Origin: Dipetalonema caudispina
Lineage: Eukaryota; Nematoda; Chromadorea; Rhabditida; Onchocercidae
Direction: 5' to 3'
Length of the DNA stretch: 64,000 nucleotides
NCBI GenBank assembly: GCA_013365325.1
Contig: JABVXV010000054.1
Coordinates: 124,001 to 188,000 of the forward strand
Shown: positions 26,081 to 40,517 of the stretch, piece by piece
Layout of the letters: each line of letters starts with the position of its first letter
Position numbering within the stretch: position 1 is the first letter of the stretch
Program-made: the position numbers and the translations under genes
Notes under the pieces: model-generated
Seen by the model: only the letters and a program-made list of their open reading frames with translations
Databases searched by the model: none
What the model was told of the DNA's origin: nothing

Positions 26081-26923
26081 ACCGGTCATAATCTCTATAA
26101 ACATTCAAAAGTTTTAGCTTACAGGATGGATAATATTCGAAATATTTATCATAACGTATTTCACCAAACACGTTATGATATCTTTGAAAACATTTATGTG
26201 AATGTATTTCATTTCAATGAGCAATTCATTTTTGATCAATAATGCTTCGATATGAGGCCTTTAGATGTTAATCTACCATAGTTGACATACTTTTTGTACA
26301 GATAAGGCCAATGACCATTAGATAATATATCGCCACGACATACTAATCGTTTTTTCGCTCAAAAAAATGCTATCATTTTCGATGACTAATTTGCTATAAA
26401 TTGCTTTTTTCATTTTGTATAATATACTTCTATGAATATAACTATGCTAAAGTTTGATTTTATTTAAAGTAAAAATACAGAAAAATTCCTATTTTTCTCT
26501 TTTAAAGTAATCGATATGAAAGTCCTTCATGAGTTACCTCAATAAATTCTTCAACAAAGTACCTAGGAATGACTTTCCTGAAAGATTTTTTAAGGTATAA
26601 CTAACTCTTTGAAGACATAAAATCCTTCAAGTAGTCTTTTTCCAACAAGTTATTCTTTAATAGATAATTTATGAAATTTCTCTCTAAACTCACTGTCTTT
26701 CTCTCTTCCACATCTCTCAATTTTCAACACATCTTCTTTTTATTCCTTATAGTGTTCAAAATGAAATTTGAAAAATTTGCATAATTGAACCGGTGCCACC
26801 GGGAGATAGAAGAGCTTCATTTTAGTCATCGTTTAACATTTGTTTGCCTTGTGGTGATGGGTATTTGAATGAGTGATAAGGATATGATAGTGATAAGAGG
26901 TAAAACATCTTTCAGGAACTATT

Positions 26924-29900
26924 ATGGATGATTGGAGTTTGTTGAGTGAGGTTTGTTCATTTTTCATCCTATCTTTAATGAATGTATTCGAAATTCTCAA
27001 ACATTTCAAATCGAATCATAGTTCTTTTACTCCTTATTTTTTATAACTCCGAAAGTAAGTAATTATGAAATTATCAGATCTTCAGTGTAACATGCATTGC
27101 AGTAGATAGGTATTGTATGCATGTTTTGCGTTGATATTGCTGCAGGTCTTGCAGTAAGGATGCAATGTACAAAGTACTACTAGAGATTTTAATGTAATTT
27201 TGCTAGTTGGCGTCAGTTTGTTAGCCAATACATATTGCGTGCCATAATTGCAGATCGATTTACATTTAGCTGCATGACTGTGCTTTTCTTTTTTTCCTTC
27301 ATATTTGTTTATTTATATCGGATTATTAAATTATTTTCCAATTTTCAGGTGAATGTGTTAGCAAAACTGCCAGAACAATTCAACGAATGGTTGGAGTCAA
27401 AAAAATGGACAGAAAGACGTGATGCTCTGCAGGCATTGATAAATGAAATGGCTAAAACTCCTCGACTTGACCCAAAAGTTGATTACTTTAGCATAACACA
27501 AAGCTTGCGAAATGTGAGTCTTCACGGTTTGTATTCATAATAATGTTGTAATTGACAGTTAACAAGAGAGGTTTTTTAATATCTTAAGAAAGGAGAAATT
27601 GAAGATACGGGCGAAGAAGTTTCAGCGACTCTTAAAAAATTTGTTCGAAATTCCGACTGAGTTTTTACTAAAAGTATTCTATCGTCTCGATTAAAAAGGA
27701 ATTGTTTCAGCGAGTTACCGAGACTTGTCTAAAAAAGATACTAAATTTCTTCTACTTGTGGATAAAATTATATCATTAATTTCAGGTTCTTGCAAAAGAT
27801 GCGAATATCAATGTATGTGCTCTCGCAGCGAAATGCATCACAGGTCTTGCGAATGGTCTTCGAACAAAATTTGCACAGTTTGCTACATTGGTATCAGTCC
27901 GCTTATTAATTAACCTTTTCATCTATTTGTTTACGTGGAAATCCCAAAAAATCCGTTTACTTTCCCTGTTAATTATCAATCGATCTCGTGAATTTGATCC
28001 CAATTCTAGTAAGCAAATCACTCTAATCAATCTGATCAAGTAGGAGTAAATTGATATATTCCTTTCTTGAGTATTAATAATGTATGCTAACCTGGTTGTG
28101 ATGTGATGCCATCTTATCAGTATTTAGTACAACAATAGAAATGATCAAAATGTGCATGATAACATGATGATAATATATGTGTTAAAGTCATAATATTGAT
28201 TACTATTGTAATAAGGTATTAAATGCAATTACGGTGGTAATGAAATGATTATTTGCGATGAATCAGTAATAATGATTATAGAGATAGCATACTACAGCGA
28301 GTCAATTCTTGGCATTTCTTTTTTCAGTATATTCCAGTCATTTTCGAACGTTTTAAAGAAAAGAAGCCAACCTTACGTGATCCTCTAATTGAATGCATTG
28401 ATACGATAGCACTCACAGTAAGTTCAAACTTTCGATTACAATTCGAGTTGCACTTTTTTTAACCATATTTTCTATGTTTTTATAATTTTTATTGTGATTT
28501 TCTTCCTTATTATTTAGGTTAACTTGGATATGTTGGTAGATGAACTATCTGGTTGTTTCAATAAGCCAAATCCGCAAATCAAGTTGCAAGCATGCAATTT
28601 CATTTATCGAGTAATGAAGAATCATAGCCAAACATCGGCACCCAAAAAAACTATTAAAGCTGTAACACCGATTTTGGTTAAGGTAGAATTTATGCTGTTT
28701 AATTTTTCATGAGTAGTTTATAAAAAAAATGCTTCAAAACTACTGTAATTGAAATTGATTTTTAGTTTACGGCCGATCCAGATGCAGAAGTACGAGAAGC
28801 AGCATGCATTAGTCTTGGATCGATTATGCGTCTAACAGGTGATAAAGTGATGAACACATTTTTGGGCAATTTGCTAGAGGATAAAGTCAAAATGAAAAAG
28901 GTTCGATATTTTCTGGATTTTTTGTGGGTCTTAGATGGTTCACAGACGGTGGACTTCAGTGTAAGATACTATTTTTAGTGACTGTAAATTATTAACCTTT
29001 TTATCCTGAAAAACTTCAAGTCTTACATGTTTCTGTCCATCGTCGTCCATGTTTATTCTTAATTAATAAATGGATTCATAATTATTTCAAGTCTTGGTAA
29101 ATAGTTATTCATTTGATAATGAGAAGCAGTAAGAATGCTACAGATTTACTTTCTGCAATCTCACATGGGTATTTCTTAATTTTGTAACATCATAGCACAA
29201 TGGAAATTTCGAATTTATGGTAGAAAAATGAATTTCGCTTTTGCTATGGAGTCTTTATCTCTACACTCTTTTCTTTTTCATTCCCCACTGTGAACTAGCA
29301 AAGTTCATGGATAATCCAGTTTTCTATAAAAATTTCGTGGAGAGAGGAGAGAGGGAAAAAAAAGGAACCTCTAACAATGCACAGATTCTTCATGCCTTCT
29401 AGTTAATTACATTCTTTTTAAGATATGTGATAGTAGAGATCAAGCCACTGCCGAATATAATGAAGAAGTAAAGCGAAAAAAAGAATCGGTATCCTGTGGA
29501 AGCATTGCAGTTCCTAGCGCAGACACTATTGCTGTTGACCCTGCAACTGCAGGTATTAAAAGTCTTCGATTTCAAACTTACATCATATTGCAATATATAT
29601 ATATATTTGTTGTTGTTTCAATAGGCGTCGAATCAGCTGCTCAGGAAATTGATCCCTGGGATATGTTGGATCCTGTAGATGTACTTGCGAAATTACCAGG
29701 AAACTTCATGGAAGGTACTGACTCAAAAAAATGGGTAGACCGGAGAGATGCGTTGCAGTCATTACTTGCTCTTTGTACTGAGAATCCGAAACTCTGTCCA
29801 AAGGCTAATTATGGGGAATTTGTAGCCTTACTTAAGAAGGTAATTAAATTTCGATAATTTTCTTGTTCTACAAATTTTCTTTTAAATATTGCGATGACAA

Positions 29901-32900
29901 GAGGAAATGATAGGTTTTCAAAATTGTACGAAAAGTGTATATTTGCTGATCCCTTCCACATCTCTATTTTATATTTCCACAGTCCTGGCGTTTTGTTGGA
30001 ATGCAGGAGGACGCTTGTTTTTGTCGAGTGAAGTTCATGTAATATGTTTATGCATTGAAAACCTTTTTTTATTAAGATTCTGGAGAAAGATGCGAATATC
30101 AATGTTTGTGCTCTAGCAGCACGATGTCTAACGGCATTTGCAACAGGTTTACGTAAAAAATTTGCGCAGTATGCAACTATGGTTGCACCAACGATATTTG
30201 AAAAATTTAAAGAAAAGAAGCCAGTTTTGAGAGATCCACTCATTGATTGCATTGATGCTGTTGCTGCTTCGGTAGGTTTCCAATTATGCTTAAAATCATT
30301 TATGAACTTGTAATATTTGCTAATATATAGTCGAACTTCAGTTTTGTTTGCACATTTAGACTACTCTGGAAGCGTTAGCTGAAGACATTCAAACAGCTCT
30401 TGATAAGCAAAATCCTCATATCAAAATTCAAACGAATCTCTTCTTGTACCGAGTGTTCAAACGACATAATCCGCAAACTGTCCCCAAAAAAGTTTTGAAA
30501 TCACTGGCTCCAGTAATCGTGAAACTCACTGGTGATTCGGATCCTGAAGTACGTGATGCTTCCTATGCTGCATTAGGTGCTGCTATGAAAGCTGTTGGTG
30601 AAAAGTCATGTATGGTTTTACTTGCCGATATCGCGGAAGATAAGGTGAAAATAGCAAAAGTATGTTATCAATCCTCTAATTTCTTTCAATCTATAAGAGT
30701 AAAAGCCTTATTTTATTTTTAAAATTGCGTTTTGGTAAGAAATAGAAAGTTTGTGAGGTGGATATTTTTAAAATCATTATTCATTGGCATTTTGCTTTTG
30801 ATTTTCAGAAGTAATATTAGATTTAAATTCACGGAGACTTCCCGTAATTGACTACTACGTGATATTTTAATGTTTAATAGCGTTTCTCTTTTTTCCAGAA
30901 ACATGTGGATAAAAAAAAGGAACAGTTAACTCTATCCTGAGACTTATGTCATAATGCTTTGGAAATGAAAGCTATGCAATATAAGTCCTTAAATCAGATT
31001 ACTCTTCAACATTCCATTGTTAACATCTAATGGTAAGATAATTACAGATCAGGGACTTTTGTGAAAAGGCAGTTCAAGAAGCTGGTACAGATGTTGTTTC
31101 AATTATGGTACAAAGCATGCATAAAAGCAATGTTAGTCGCTCATTTTCATGCATTATTACATTAGTAATAGTAATGACGAAAGTCGAGACGTTCTTTATA
31201 TTTAGTTAGTTGCGATTGCTTCTATTGACCACAGTAGCAGATCATTTGTTTCTTAGGAAAGGCTCATTTTTCCAGTCGTTCAATTACATGCCGTTATCCA
31301 CCGTTTGGATAGGTTACTGAATTCTGATTATCAATAAATGAATCAATTAGTGAAAACACTGTAGATCCGATTCCTTTCTTCTATCGATTTGAAATGCCAC
31401 AATTTTCCCAGAATTATCCTGCTGTTTGCTTTCCCACAAACTGCGAATGCTATATTTAAGTTAAAGAAAAATTCCTTTTTCCGTTTAGTGTTTTTGTTGT
31501 GCTTCGAAAGTTTTCTTTTTTGTTTTGGTTTTTGGTTGTGACACTTTGATTTGCTATCGTCTTCTGATGTTGTGGTGATTACTGTGTTATATGTTCCTTT
31601 TATTTTACGGTGAATGCCATTTAGCCTGATAATGGAACAGGTGCCGGAAACGCTAATTCGAATTCAGCTTCAGTAAGTCGCTTTCTTCTGCGTTTTTATT
31701 TGTTCGATTTTAAATTTTATAAGAAACTTGTGCTCAAAAAAAATGGTAGGCCTCTTGTTAGAAATTCTTTTAATTTCATTGTATGCTTAGCATTGGTATA
31801 TGTGAGGAATGATTTCCAATGTTTCATTTAGCATATTCGTAACATGGTATTACTGTGCCTGGATTGATTGATGTATGGACTCTTCCTGAAATAAGATAAG
31901 AAAGAGCGTTGAGAATTTAAACAGATCAGGAATGATTCAATACGTATTAAATGTTCGGTGGCAAATATTACTTTAATTTTCTTTTGGCTTTTGTAATGGA
32001 CTGGTAGCAGCAACCACCTTTCATTTGCCACAAGTGCAGTAGTCTGATTGAGTCATTTGCTCAGTTTTGTATTTTTGCATGCTTGTCATTTCGTGACGGT
32101 ATTAGTGGTTCAAAATGTTATTTTGCGTTTAATTTTTGTGTAAGTTGCGACAGTTTACCGTAGTAAGCGAATTTTCAATATTGAGCTACTGATTTGCCCC
32201 TTTCCACGAATCCAGTTATTCATGAAAAGTTTTCGAATATTTCGTTTTATAGAAAATTAAATTGTTTATTCTCAGCCTCTGAAACCGCCAGCACCAGGCG
32301 TAGGAAACTCGAATGTTGGTGGGAAATCACGTTCAAAAGAAGTTATAGAAGAAGATAATACGGAAGAAAAGCCATTGAAAACATCCAACAAAGAATTGGA
32401 AGCTGCAAAAGTTTGTTTCAGTCAGATTTTTTTAAAACACTTTAATATTAGTTTCTTTGTATTGTTTGTTCATTAGACAGGTAATATTAATATTATAATG
32501 TATGAAATTAGAGAGTAATATGCGATTGATCTTGTAGGAACCTGAAGAATCAATGAAGCCAAAGGATGAGTTTCTGGTGATTAACAAAGACAAAGCAGTC
32601 AGGTTAAAAGATGAAAGAAATCTTCGGGCATGTTTTTTCGTATCTGCTATTATCCAGTTTTTCTTTTTTGTTAATCAATAAAAAGTAACTCATGGAATGG
32701 GGTCAAAATTATTTAGCTAGTTTCAGGTCCTTAAATGGAACTTCGATCAGCCTGATAGTGAGCATGTTGAACAGCTGAAAACATTACTGGGTAATGTCAC
32801 GCAAGCATCTTTATTAACATTTCTGTTTAACAAGGATTTCAAACAACAGCTTAAGGGAATCGACATCCTGCAATCGGTAGATTATCAAATAATTACTTGA

Positions 32901-35900
32901 GTTATCCCACTTTTATGAGAGCTGTTGGTGTAGGCATAATAAAATAAACGAAAACATACGTCGTAAACATGCTGAAATGTAAAGTGAAATTTGATCTTCC
33001 GAAATCGATGATTTTAATTAAACAATTATTAAGATTTTTAACGGAAGAAATGAAAATCGCTGCATAAGAAAGTTTTAGCTCAGTACTTTATTTCTTCTCC
33101 TTTTTAAAAACTTTTTACTTCTTTTTTGTTCAGCTGGTCACCGATTGTCCGGAATCTTTGGTATCAAATAGTGATTTATTACTGAAATGGATTTCATTAC
33201 GATTTTTGGAGACGAATCCAACGGTTCTGCTCAAAGCACTTGATCTAACGCAAGGAATATTCAACCTTTTGTTGCAACATAACGAGCCTTTTTCGGATCA
33301 AGAGATGTACTCTTTTGTTCCATATTTACTTCTAAAGGTTCGATTCCTTTCTGAAATTCAAAATTTTTGTATAGTGACAGGCTTCGTTTTCTTGTGTGTT
33401 TAGCAGTCGAATTTTTGGTCTTCTGTGCAAATTTAATGAGATTTGATATTCATCGGCTAAGTTTTCTTACTGATTTTTTCGTCAAAGCAGGAATATGACT
33501 TATAATAGGATTTATTTTCTTCATTGCAAATTACCGATATTTTTTTGGAGTAGGATTAAATAGGATTTCACATTATCGCCTATTCGCTATAAATCAAAAA
33601 TTTGTCTATATCATTTCGAAAATTCACTTTTCAGTTAGGAGAAGCAAAGGATTCGGTCCGTACACCAGTCCGTACTATAATCCAGCTGGTCACCGAACTG
33701 GTTAGCCCTCCAAAGATATTTCCACTTATAATTGATGGCCTAAAGACAAAGAATTCCAGACAACGGACAGAATGCCTACAAGTTCTAGAGCAATTACTTG
33801 ATACAACAGGAATGGCTGCCACTACAACACCAGCTGTTAGTTCCATTAGTTCTGCTATTCTTACGAAAAAGTTGTGAAATCCCATCTCACTTTTCTTCAG
33901 AAAAAATTGGAATTTGAAGTTTGTTAAGTTTTAGAAATATCTAGAACAATGTTTTGGTGGGAATAAGTTGCACTAGCTACCTCTTAAATGCCTTATGCAG
34001 CCACACTGATCGCTTTCAGATGTCGAGAAGTTTGGTTCTCCGCACTTCTGTGATGCACACACAAATGCATGCTGTCAGTTTTCTAGCAATTATGTTAAAT
34101 GTAATATGTTTGCAGCAGTCTTTGAAGCAAATCGCGGCATGCATCGACGATCGTGATAATAATGTACGTAACGCGGCAATTAATGCTATCGTAGTGGCTT
34201 GGAAAGAAGAAGGTGATCGAGTTTTCCAACTTATCGGCAAAATGAATGACAAAAGTAAAGCGATGCTGGATGAACGTATAAAGCGAAGTGGTGTAGTGTC
34301 GAAGGCACGAGGTAGTATCTTTTTCTCATTAAATCGTCTTTAGTCTGATAAGATCAGGATCTGATGTAATTATTTTGCACTTTATAGATTTTGCACTATT
34401 AGAAAACATGCATGGCATGCATACCGTTTAGTTAATCTTTCAACAGGATTTCAGTGTTAAAGTGTAATAAAACTGAGTCTTAAATAATCATAATTCAAAG
34501 ATGTGGAGATCAGGGACGAAAGGTTTGATATATGGTGTCTTCTGTGCATAAATGATAGTGGAAAAGCATATGCAAATTAAAAAATTAAACATTACTTTTT
34601 GCAGGAGGCCCAGAACGAGTTGGTACCTCAGCTAAACGCAGTGCAAATATTTCTGTCGGCATTAAAGGTTTTCTTACATATTTACTTACTCATATTATTT
34701 TATTTTTTAACGCTTCACCGTATCTTAACGAAATTATAAGCAGCATAGATATAAGGTCAAAAAAGTGATAATCACTGTTTTTCCATATCATATGGACAAA
34801 ATGCGTAAAGTATATTTTTTTATTCCAAGGTCAAATCACTGCACTACTTTTATTACTCATTTTTAGGCAGAGGATTGAGAAGTGATCGATCATCAAGTAG
34901 GATGGGCAGAAACACTCACAGCAGTAATAGCGTTTCTCGTGACTCCAGTCCAGTTGAAGAAAAAGAAAACAATCGGACATTTACAATGCAGGTATGTAGA
35001 AGTTATGTTTATAGTGAGCCAAATACGGTATTTATGATACTGTTTTTGGGTATGAAAATAGTTTTCATGTCTTCCCATATATATTTTCATTTACTTATTT
35101 ATTTATTTATTTGTTTGTTTTATTAATTTGTTTATTTATTTATTTATTTATTCATTCATTAATTTATTAATTTAATTACTTATTTATTTGTATAAAGAAA
35201 ACCAAGTTAAAAAATTTGTTGGAGAACATACATGTAATCTTACATGCATCGTGGAAAATCCTACAATTGCATTTCCTCAGGTCTAAATTTTGTTTCGAAA
35301 AATTATTTGTTTTATTTGGCTTATATTTACAAGTTTTATAGAGAGGAGATCCTGGTGATCACAATGTTGATAATGATGGAACTCGTAAACGTTTCGCTTT
35401 AAATTTAGATGTAAGTTGTGTGTTGATAACATCTTATTGAAATATATAAGAGGAAAACTGTTGAAGCTATAAAAATTGTTCAGTTCAAAAAAGCGTTATC
35501 TGTGTTTTGCCTTTCATTTTTGTAAATTTTTTGTTAGTGAAAATGCCATCCTGATTTTGCTTACGCATCAAATGAAAAGTTTATTCATAGATGCATTCAA
35601 AGTAAAGCTGCTCTATTGAATAAGTGAGAAGTTCTGTTGATTTTGTGAAGCGTGTTTATGCTAGCTTATTTTTATTTCAGTTTAAACTGTTTTTCAGCTT
35701 TTGAAACTTGACGATAACAATAGGGCTGTAGAATATCCCGAAGTTGATACTAATGTGCTGGAAATGTTGGAACCGATTGAACCAGCCATCCGTAAACGGA
35801 AGCATCCACCGCAATATTCAGACCGGGCAGAATCTGTCAGTTCATTGACCTCTCTGGAATCTGCAGCAGGCGATGTAGACAAGGTTTTTCTTAATTGTCT

Positions 35901-38900
35901 TTAAACAAATTTCCCTTCGAAAATTTTGAAAAGAACTGTTTTTTTTTTTTTTTATTTATTATTATTATTAGAAACTTCCTATGTATTTTTATAGGTTGTA
36001 CATGGCGTGGCTTCCATGTCACAAGCGACTGCAACAGCAGCTATTAGTCAGCTGCAATTTTTATTCGGTGATCCGAGTAATTTTCGTTACGTTGCCGATC
36101 GAACTGACGCTGTTGTGCAAGCTATTGTAACGCAATCGTCTATTATACGTAGTCGTCATCTTGATGATGTTAGCGCATTGGATGAGCTAAACGAGCTTGT
36201 CCGAACAATATGCCATTTCTTAAGTTCGGTATGCTTTTGAGAAAGAAAATATTCATCTACGCTTGTTGGCCAGAAAATTATGCTCATGAATTCAGTAGAA
36301 ACCCTCTAAATTAGAATTTTAGCAATATGAAGAGTATATAAACCTCACTAATTATGTAAGATAAACTGATTTCTGTATGAAATAGTTGTTTTAATTCATT
36401 TTTGAAAGATATTAGTTTTTTAGCTTATCAAAGAAACAACTACATGCTCACGAATTTCTTCTGAAGCTTTGAAAATGCTTATACAAGAATTTCTGTATCT
36501 TTTAAAAGATGAACGCATGGAACAACTGAAAGATATTCAGTCTGTAAGTGTGGACTTTTGATATTTAACATTTTTCGTTTCAATATTGATTACGCAAGTT
36601 TTTTAATCAGTGTACCATGAACAACGTTTTGTTTTCTTTGCAGATCTTTCGTTCGCTTAACTACTTATCGATTCGAATATGCGACAATGCCGATCCAACT
36701 GCATGTTTCCTTGCTCTTTGTTCGATGTTGACATCTGCTTTACATGATCCACGAAATAAAACTGTTGAACTCATAAATAAGGTATCAGTTACAATCTTCT
36801 TTTAATAATGCTAAACTGTTTTATTTCCTTTCCTTCAATAATTTGTGAATGATATTTCGTAGAAATTTCGAACACATTATTTTATATAATGTTCGTGAAT
36901 TGGAAATTAGCATAAACAGATTAAATTTTGAAAATATTTTGACGTAATTGCATAACCTCTGTTATAGTTAATAATTATAATATTGCAGTGTATTTACAAA
37001 CAATCCGAGCTATTCCTCCGCGATGTGCCAATGAATTTGGATGAAATCGTGAAAGCAATTCATATTTTCATGCAGGAATTCCGTCCTCGAGTGGATGAAA
37101 ATAAAAATATCAAAAATTCCATGCATTCAATGGAATTATGCATACAGCGTTTAGTAGCAGGAACAAAGTCATCGGTTTGTTTGAATTTTAAACTTCTAAT
37201 AGACACAAAGAGAAGATTCTAAAATGCTTAGATGTTCATACAATTTGAAAATATTTTAATTTAGGTAATACAACATATTGGAGAAATACCGAATCCTGAT
37301 TCAAGTGAAGCTATAATTTACATGAGGAAGTGTGTTCGTGGCTTGCAAAACAAAAGTAATCAAAATAGCCTAGCATCATCAGCATATGGAGAATTGCCAG
37401 GACAGGTGGATTTATTAATTTATATGTCAGCGAACAACAATTGTTTTTGTAATTTTTAAATTGTTAAAATTTATTGTCCTGAAGGTGGTTCATTTGCAGT
37501 CATTTTTGCGAGAAGGTAGGGGTTTTTGAGGATTTCTGGAATTCCAGGTGTTGTCGTCAAATTATGAAGAGTCGGTACGAAATCTGATTTCGAAAATTGT
37601 TGAGAATCCATTTGGAAAGGTCAGTTATGTTCTCTTCTTTTTCTCTTTCTCTCCCTCATCCCTTTCCCTCCTGTTCCCAGTTGAATGGACCTATGAAATT
37701 ATGAAGCCATTATTACATTAATTCGATGTAATTTTTCTTTTAAAAATTACCGCGGAAATTTGTTCAGGGCCTGCGACTTTTGCATACATTTTTGAAGATG
37801 AATCCGGATGCCCGAAAGATCTTGGAAGAGGAGCTGAAAAGACATTTTCGAATGCGAGTTAGTTTGTTATAGAGACTTTGTCAATGTTCTATTCATTACT
37901 TTTCATATTGTTGTTGTGTTGAACTTAAGAACTAAGCTTATTTGAGTATTTTGTTCTTTGAGTATTGTAGGGTTGAAAATTTATGAAGGTAGGTCTTGTG
38001 TCTTCAGAATATTCAAATATGTTTCCATAGCTTTCATCCAGCGATAACTTCATTTAAGTTGAATTTGTTTACCGGCAGCATAAACTTGTTTCAGAAAACT
38101 ATAAACCGTTTTTGACTCACGTTCACATCTTCATCAAAGAGTTGTGGCTGAATAAGCTTAGTAAAATTAGTTATCTTTATCGTTAGAAATCATTTCGAAG
38201 AAATTAATTAAGTTTGAAGATTTAATTCCCGTATATTTCGCGCCACGAAATCTGAACTGTACTTATTAAAGGGTCATACAATAAAGCGCCTTCCATATAA
38301 GGTGAGCTTTGGTAACTCTCCAATTTTTCTTCTCGCCTGCCCTCAAGCACTGATCAAGTGTAAACTTCAAACTGGAATGCTTGTTTCTAATTTCTCTAGC
38401 ATGGCTTTTGCAACGAACTGCCATACTTTTTTTGTGAATGAGTATTCTGAATCACATATGTCCATATACTATGTGCTTTTCATTTTTGTATTTTGTGCTT
38501 AGCTTAATGTAGAACGAATTTTCAAAATGATTAGAATTATATCCACATTTGCAGGACTTCATCACTCTTCATTTGAAGAAGATGGATTTAGAAGATCGCG
38601 AAACACCGGAAGTCACTGACGAGTTGTATAACGTGGGTTTTTTTATCGGTGTCGCTTACTGTTTGATTATGGACGATGGTCTTTAGTACCCTATAGCGAT
38701 TTCAAACACTGAAGTCTTTTTAGCTATACTGATGGATTAATAACATGCTAACCACCAACTGGACTGAATAGAAAGTTTAGCTTTTGAATCGGATTTTAAG
38801 AATTTCAGTTTCTGAAATCATGTCAAGAGGTTTTGTTATCGTTGCCATTGAATCTGTTTGCAAATGTGTTGCTATATACTTTCAAGGTAATGGAATCTAT

Positions 38901-39303
38901 TCGTGCACACCGTGAAGCATTGCGTAGTTATCGGCAAACGGGATGGTGGACTGGCAATGCTGCTGGTGCTCTAGTTACATCAGGCAATGAAAATGCAAAA
39001 CCAATGGCCGTACGTCGCTCATTCCAAAGGTGAATTTATTGTTCATTCCTTCTTGTATGGTTAAGTACTACAAATACTTATGTTGTAAATACATAATGAT
39101 TTATTTCATGTCCCCTCAGTATCGTCAAAGACCTTCATAACAATTTACTGTCGTAATTTCCATTATATTTTCATTTTAGGCTGCCTTTGGAAGGAGCACC
39201 AGAAAATGAACCAGTTACACCGGTACATGCAAAACCGAAACTTACAGCCAGTGATGTGGAACCATTAAAGCAGTTACTGAATATGCGACGACAGCAGCAG
39301 TGA
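26924..39303 (+). CDS. zyg-9: ZYG-9/XMAP215 (ch-TOG) microtubule polymerase
   Basis: XMAP215 proteins bind tubulin through TOG domains and speed microtubule growth at centrosomes and plus ends; in C. elegans ZYG-9 acts with TAC-1 in the early embryo. About 32 exons join in frame from MDDWSLLSE (26924-26950, after a CTTTCAG acceptor, probably trans-spliced) to a TGA at 39303, giving about 1,450 residues against about 1,415 in C. elegans. TOG1 is about residues 1-230 (VNVLAKLPEQFNEWLESKKW, DANINVCALAAKC, FKEKKPTLRDPLIEC). TOG2 is about 275-530 (VDVLAKLPGNFMEG, DANINVCALAARC, FKEKKPVLRDPLIDC). TOG3 is about 620-870 (VLKWNFDQPDSEHVEQLKTL to MNDKSKAMLDERIKRSG). A serine/lysine-rich linker (34605-35410) and a C-terminal helical region follow, ending LLNMRRQQQ. 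Three TOG domains are typical of the worm family; vertebrates have five. The intron after about 32626 appears to start with GC, and the acceptor at 38886 is CAAG rather than TTTCAG. Confidence 0.95.
35093..35176. repeat. ATTT-rich simple repeat in a zyg-9 intron
   Basis: Repeated TTTA/TTTG tetranucleotides, mostly ATTT, within an intron of zyg-9. Confidence 0.85.
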
Positions 39304-40445
39304 ACGAAATTATCCGTGATATGCATTAATTTTTTTCCTTTCTTCGAGAAGGAACGAAAAGAACATGTGGACTTCAGTAAATAATTTCGTTTTCAGAATA
39401 TTTTTTTTAATCGATATGATATTTGCAAAGTTTTCGATCAAATTCAATTAGTTGTTAGAAGGAACTAACGAAATTCTTCAAGTTATTCAAGAGGATGAGA
39501 TGAAGTGAAAAATTAATGGTATTTACCTTCTCACAAAACTAAAATACATAGGAGAAAATAGGAAAATAATTAGCAAAACGAAGAAATGGAAGCTCATGAA
39601 CTAGTTAGGTTATGATTACTTATTCCCTTGCTTGCAGTTTCTTATTTTGTCAATTTTCATCCTAATTATTTTCATTCGTACTTCATTTCACCTTGCATTT
39701 ATTATTGTTTCTTTTGCTACTTTTAAAAAATATTGTATTTGCAACTTCAATATATGTTGGAAAACAAGTCTCCATGTTGTCTTTTTCCCATTTATCTTTC
39801 TTAAATGGATGTGTGTCTGTTTGTATATGAGTGTGTGAGTGTAGGTGCTGCACCTCTACTTGAATTTGCTAGTGCTGAAGACGGGTGTTTTGTAAAGGAA
39901 TTTATATGGTATACTAATAGTTTCTGAATAAAGATATTTCACTCAAAATAGCAACTTTTCCTTTCTGACAGAAAAGAAGCGATGATGTTGAACTGATCTT
40001 CGAGAATATCTTTTATGATGATTATTCTTGTTTTCAATTTCCTTACTTTATTCGACGTTTTATATTTCAACTGCCAAGAGGCCAGTCAGCGAATAAACGA
40101 TTAGTACAATGGACATTGGAAGAGTTACTGATGATGAAGTTTCTCCCTTATCATTGTTAATGAATATCTGGGCATAGTTTTGATATTCTGGAATTTAAAC
40201 GATATTGCTTTCAGCATTTTATCTGGAACGTGTCAGCCTTAATGTTAACTGCAGAATAGTTGTTGTATTTATGCATCGATAATGTACTGTAAGGAGAAGG
40301 AATGGTTGTTTAAATTAGTCTACCATTGTTCTTGGCTTTGGATATTATGTTCGTTCATCCATTTGTTCAAGATCTATGTTTTAACAATTTCTGGTACAGA
40401 TTGGAAATAAACCTTGATGAGGAATTATTGAGATGGTCAGGTTGG

Positions 40446-40517
40446 GGCTGAGTGGTCTAGTGGTATGATTCTCGCTTCGGGTGCGAGAGGTCCCGGTTTC
40501 GATCACCGGCTCAGCCC
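40446..40517 (+). tRNA. tRNA-Pro (anticodon CGG)
   Basis: A complete 72-nt cloverleaf without intron. The acceptor stem is GGCTGAG (40446) with CTCAGCC (40510), discriminator C. The anticodon arm is CTCGC-TTCGGGT-GCGAG, giving anticodon CGG for proline. The T arm is CCGGT-TTCGATC-ACCGG. The D arm region TGGTCTAGTGGTATGA matches the A box, and a TTTT tract about 15 bases downstream could end Pol III transcription. The T arm closes with a T-A pair at 53:61, where G-C is almost universal, so the B box is atypical and activity is not certain. Confidence 0.9.

Larger units (their letters stand above)
22151..26923. other. Long intergenic region upstream of zyg-9
   Basis: Almost 5 kb without a supported gene. 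Several ORFs of 60-100 codons occur (around 23042-23299, 24109-24785 and 25997-26242) but they are AT-rich, low-complexity or overlap each other on opposite strands, and none has flanking splice signals that make a gene. It contains a CT-rich tract (22884-22914), the inverted element at 25772-25786 and the degenerate repeat at about 25945-26080, all listed separately. Confidence 0.5.

Noticed and set aside
33631..34252. Minus-strand ORFs opposite zyg-9 TOG3 exons
   Set aside because: They are shadows of the sense exons, which have clear family matches.
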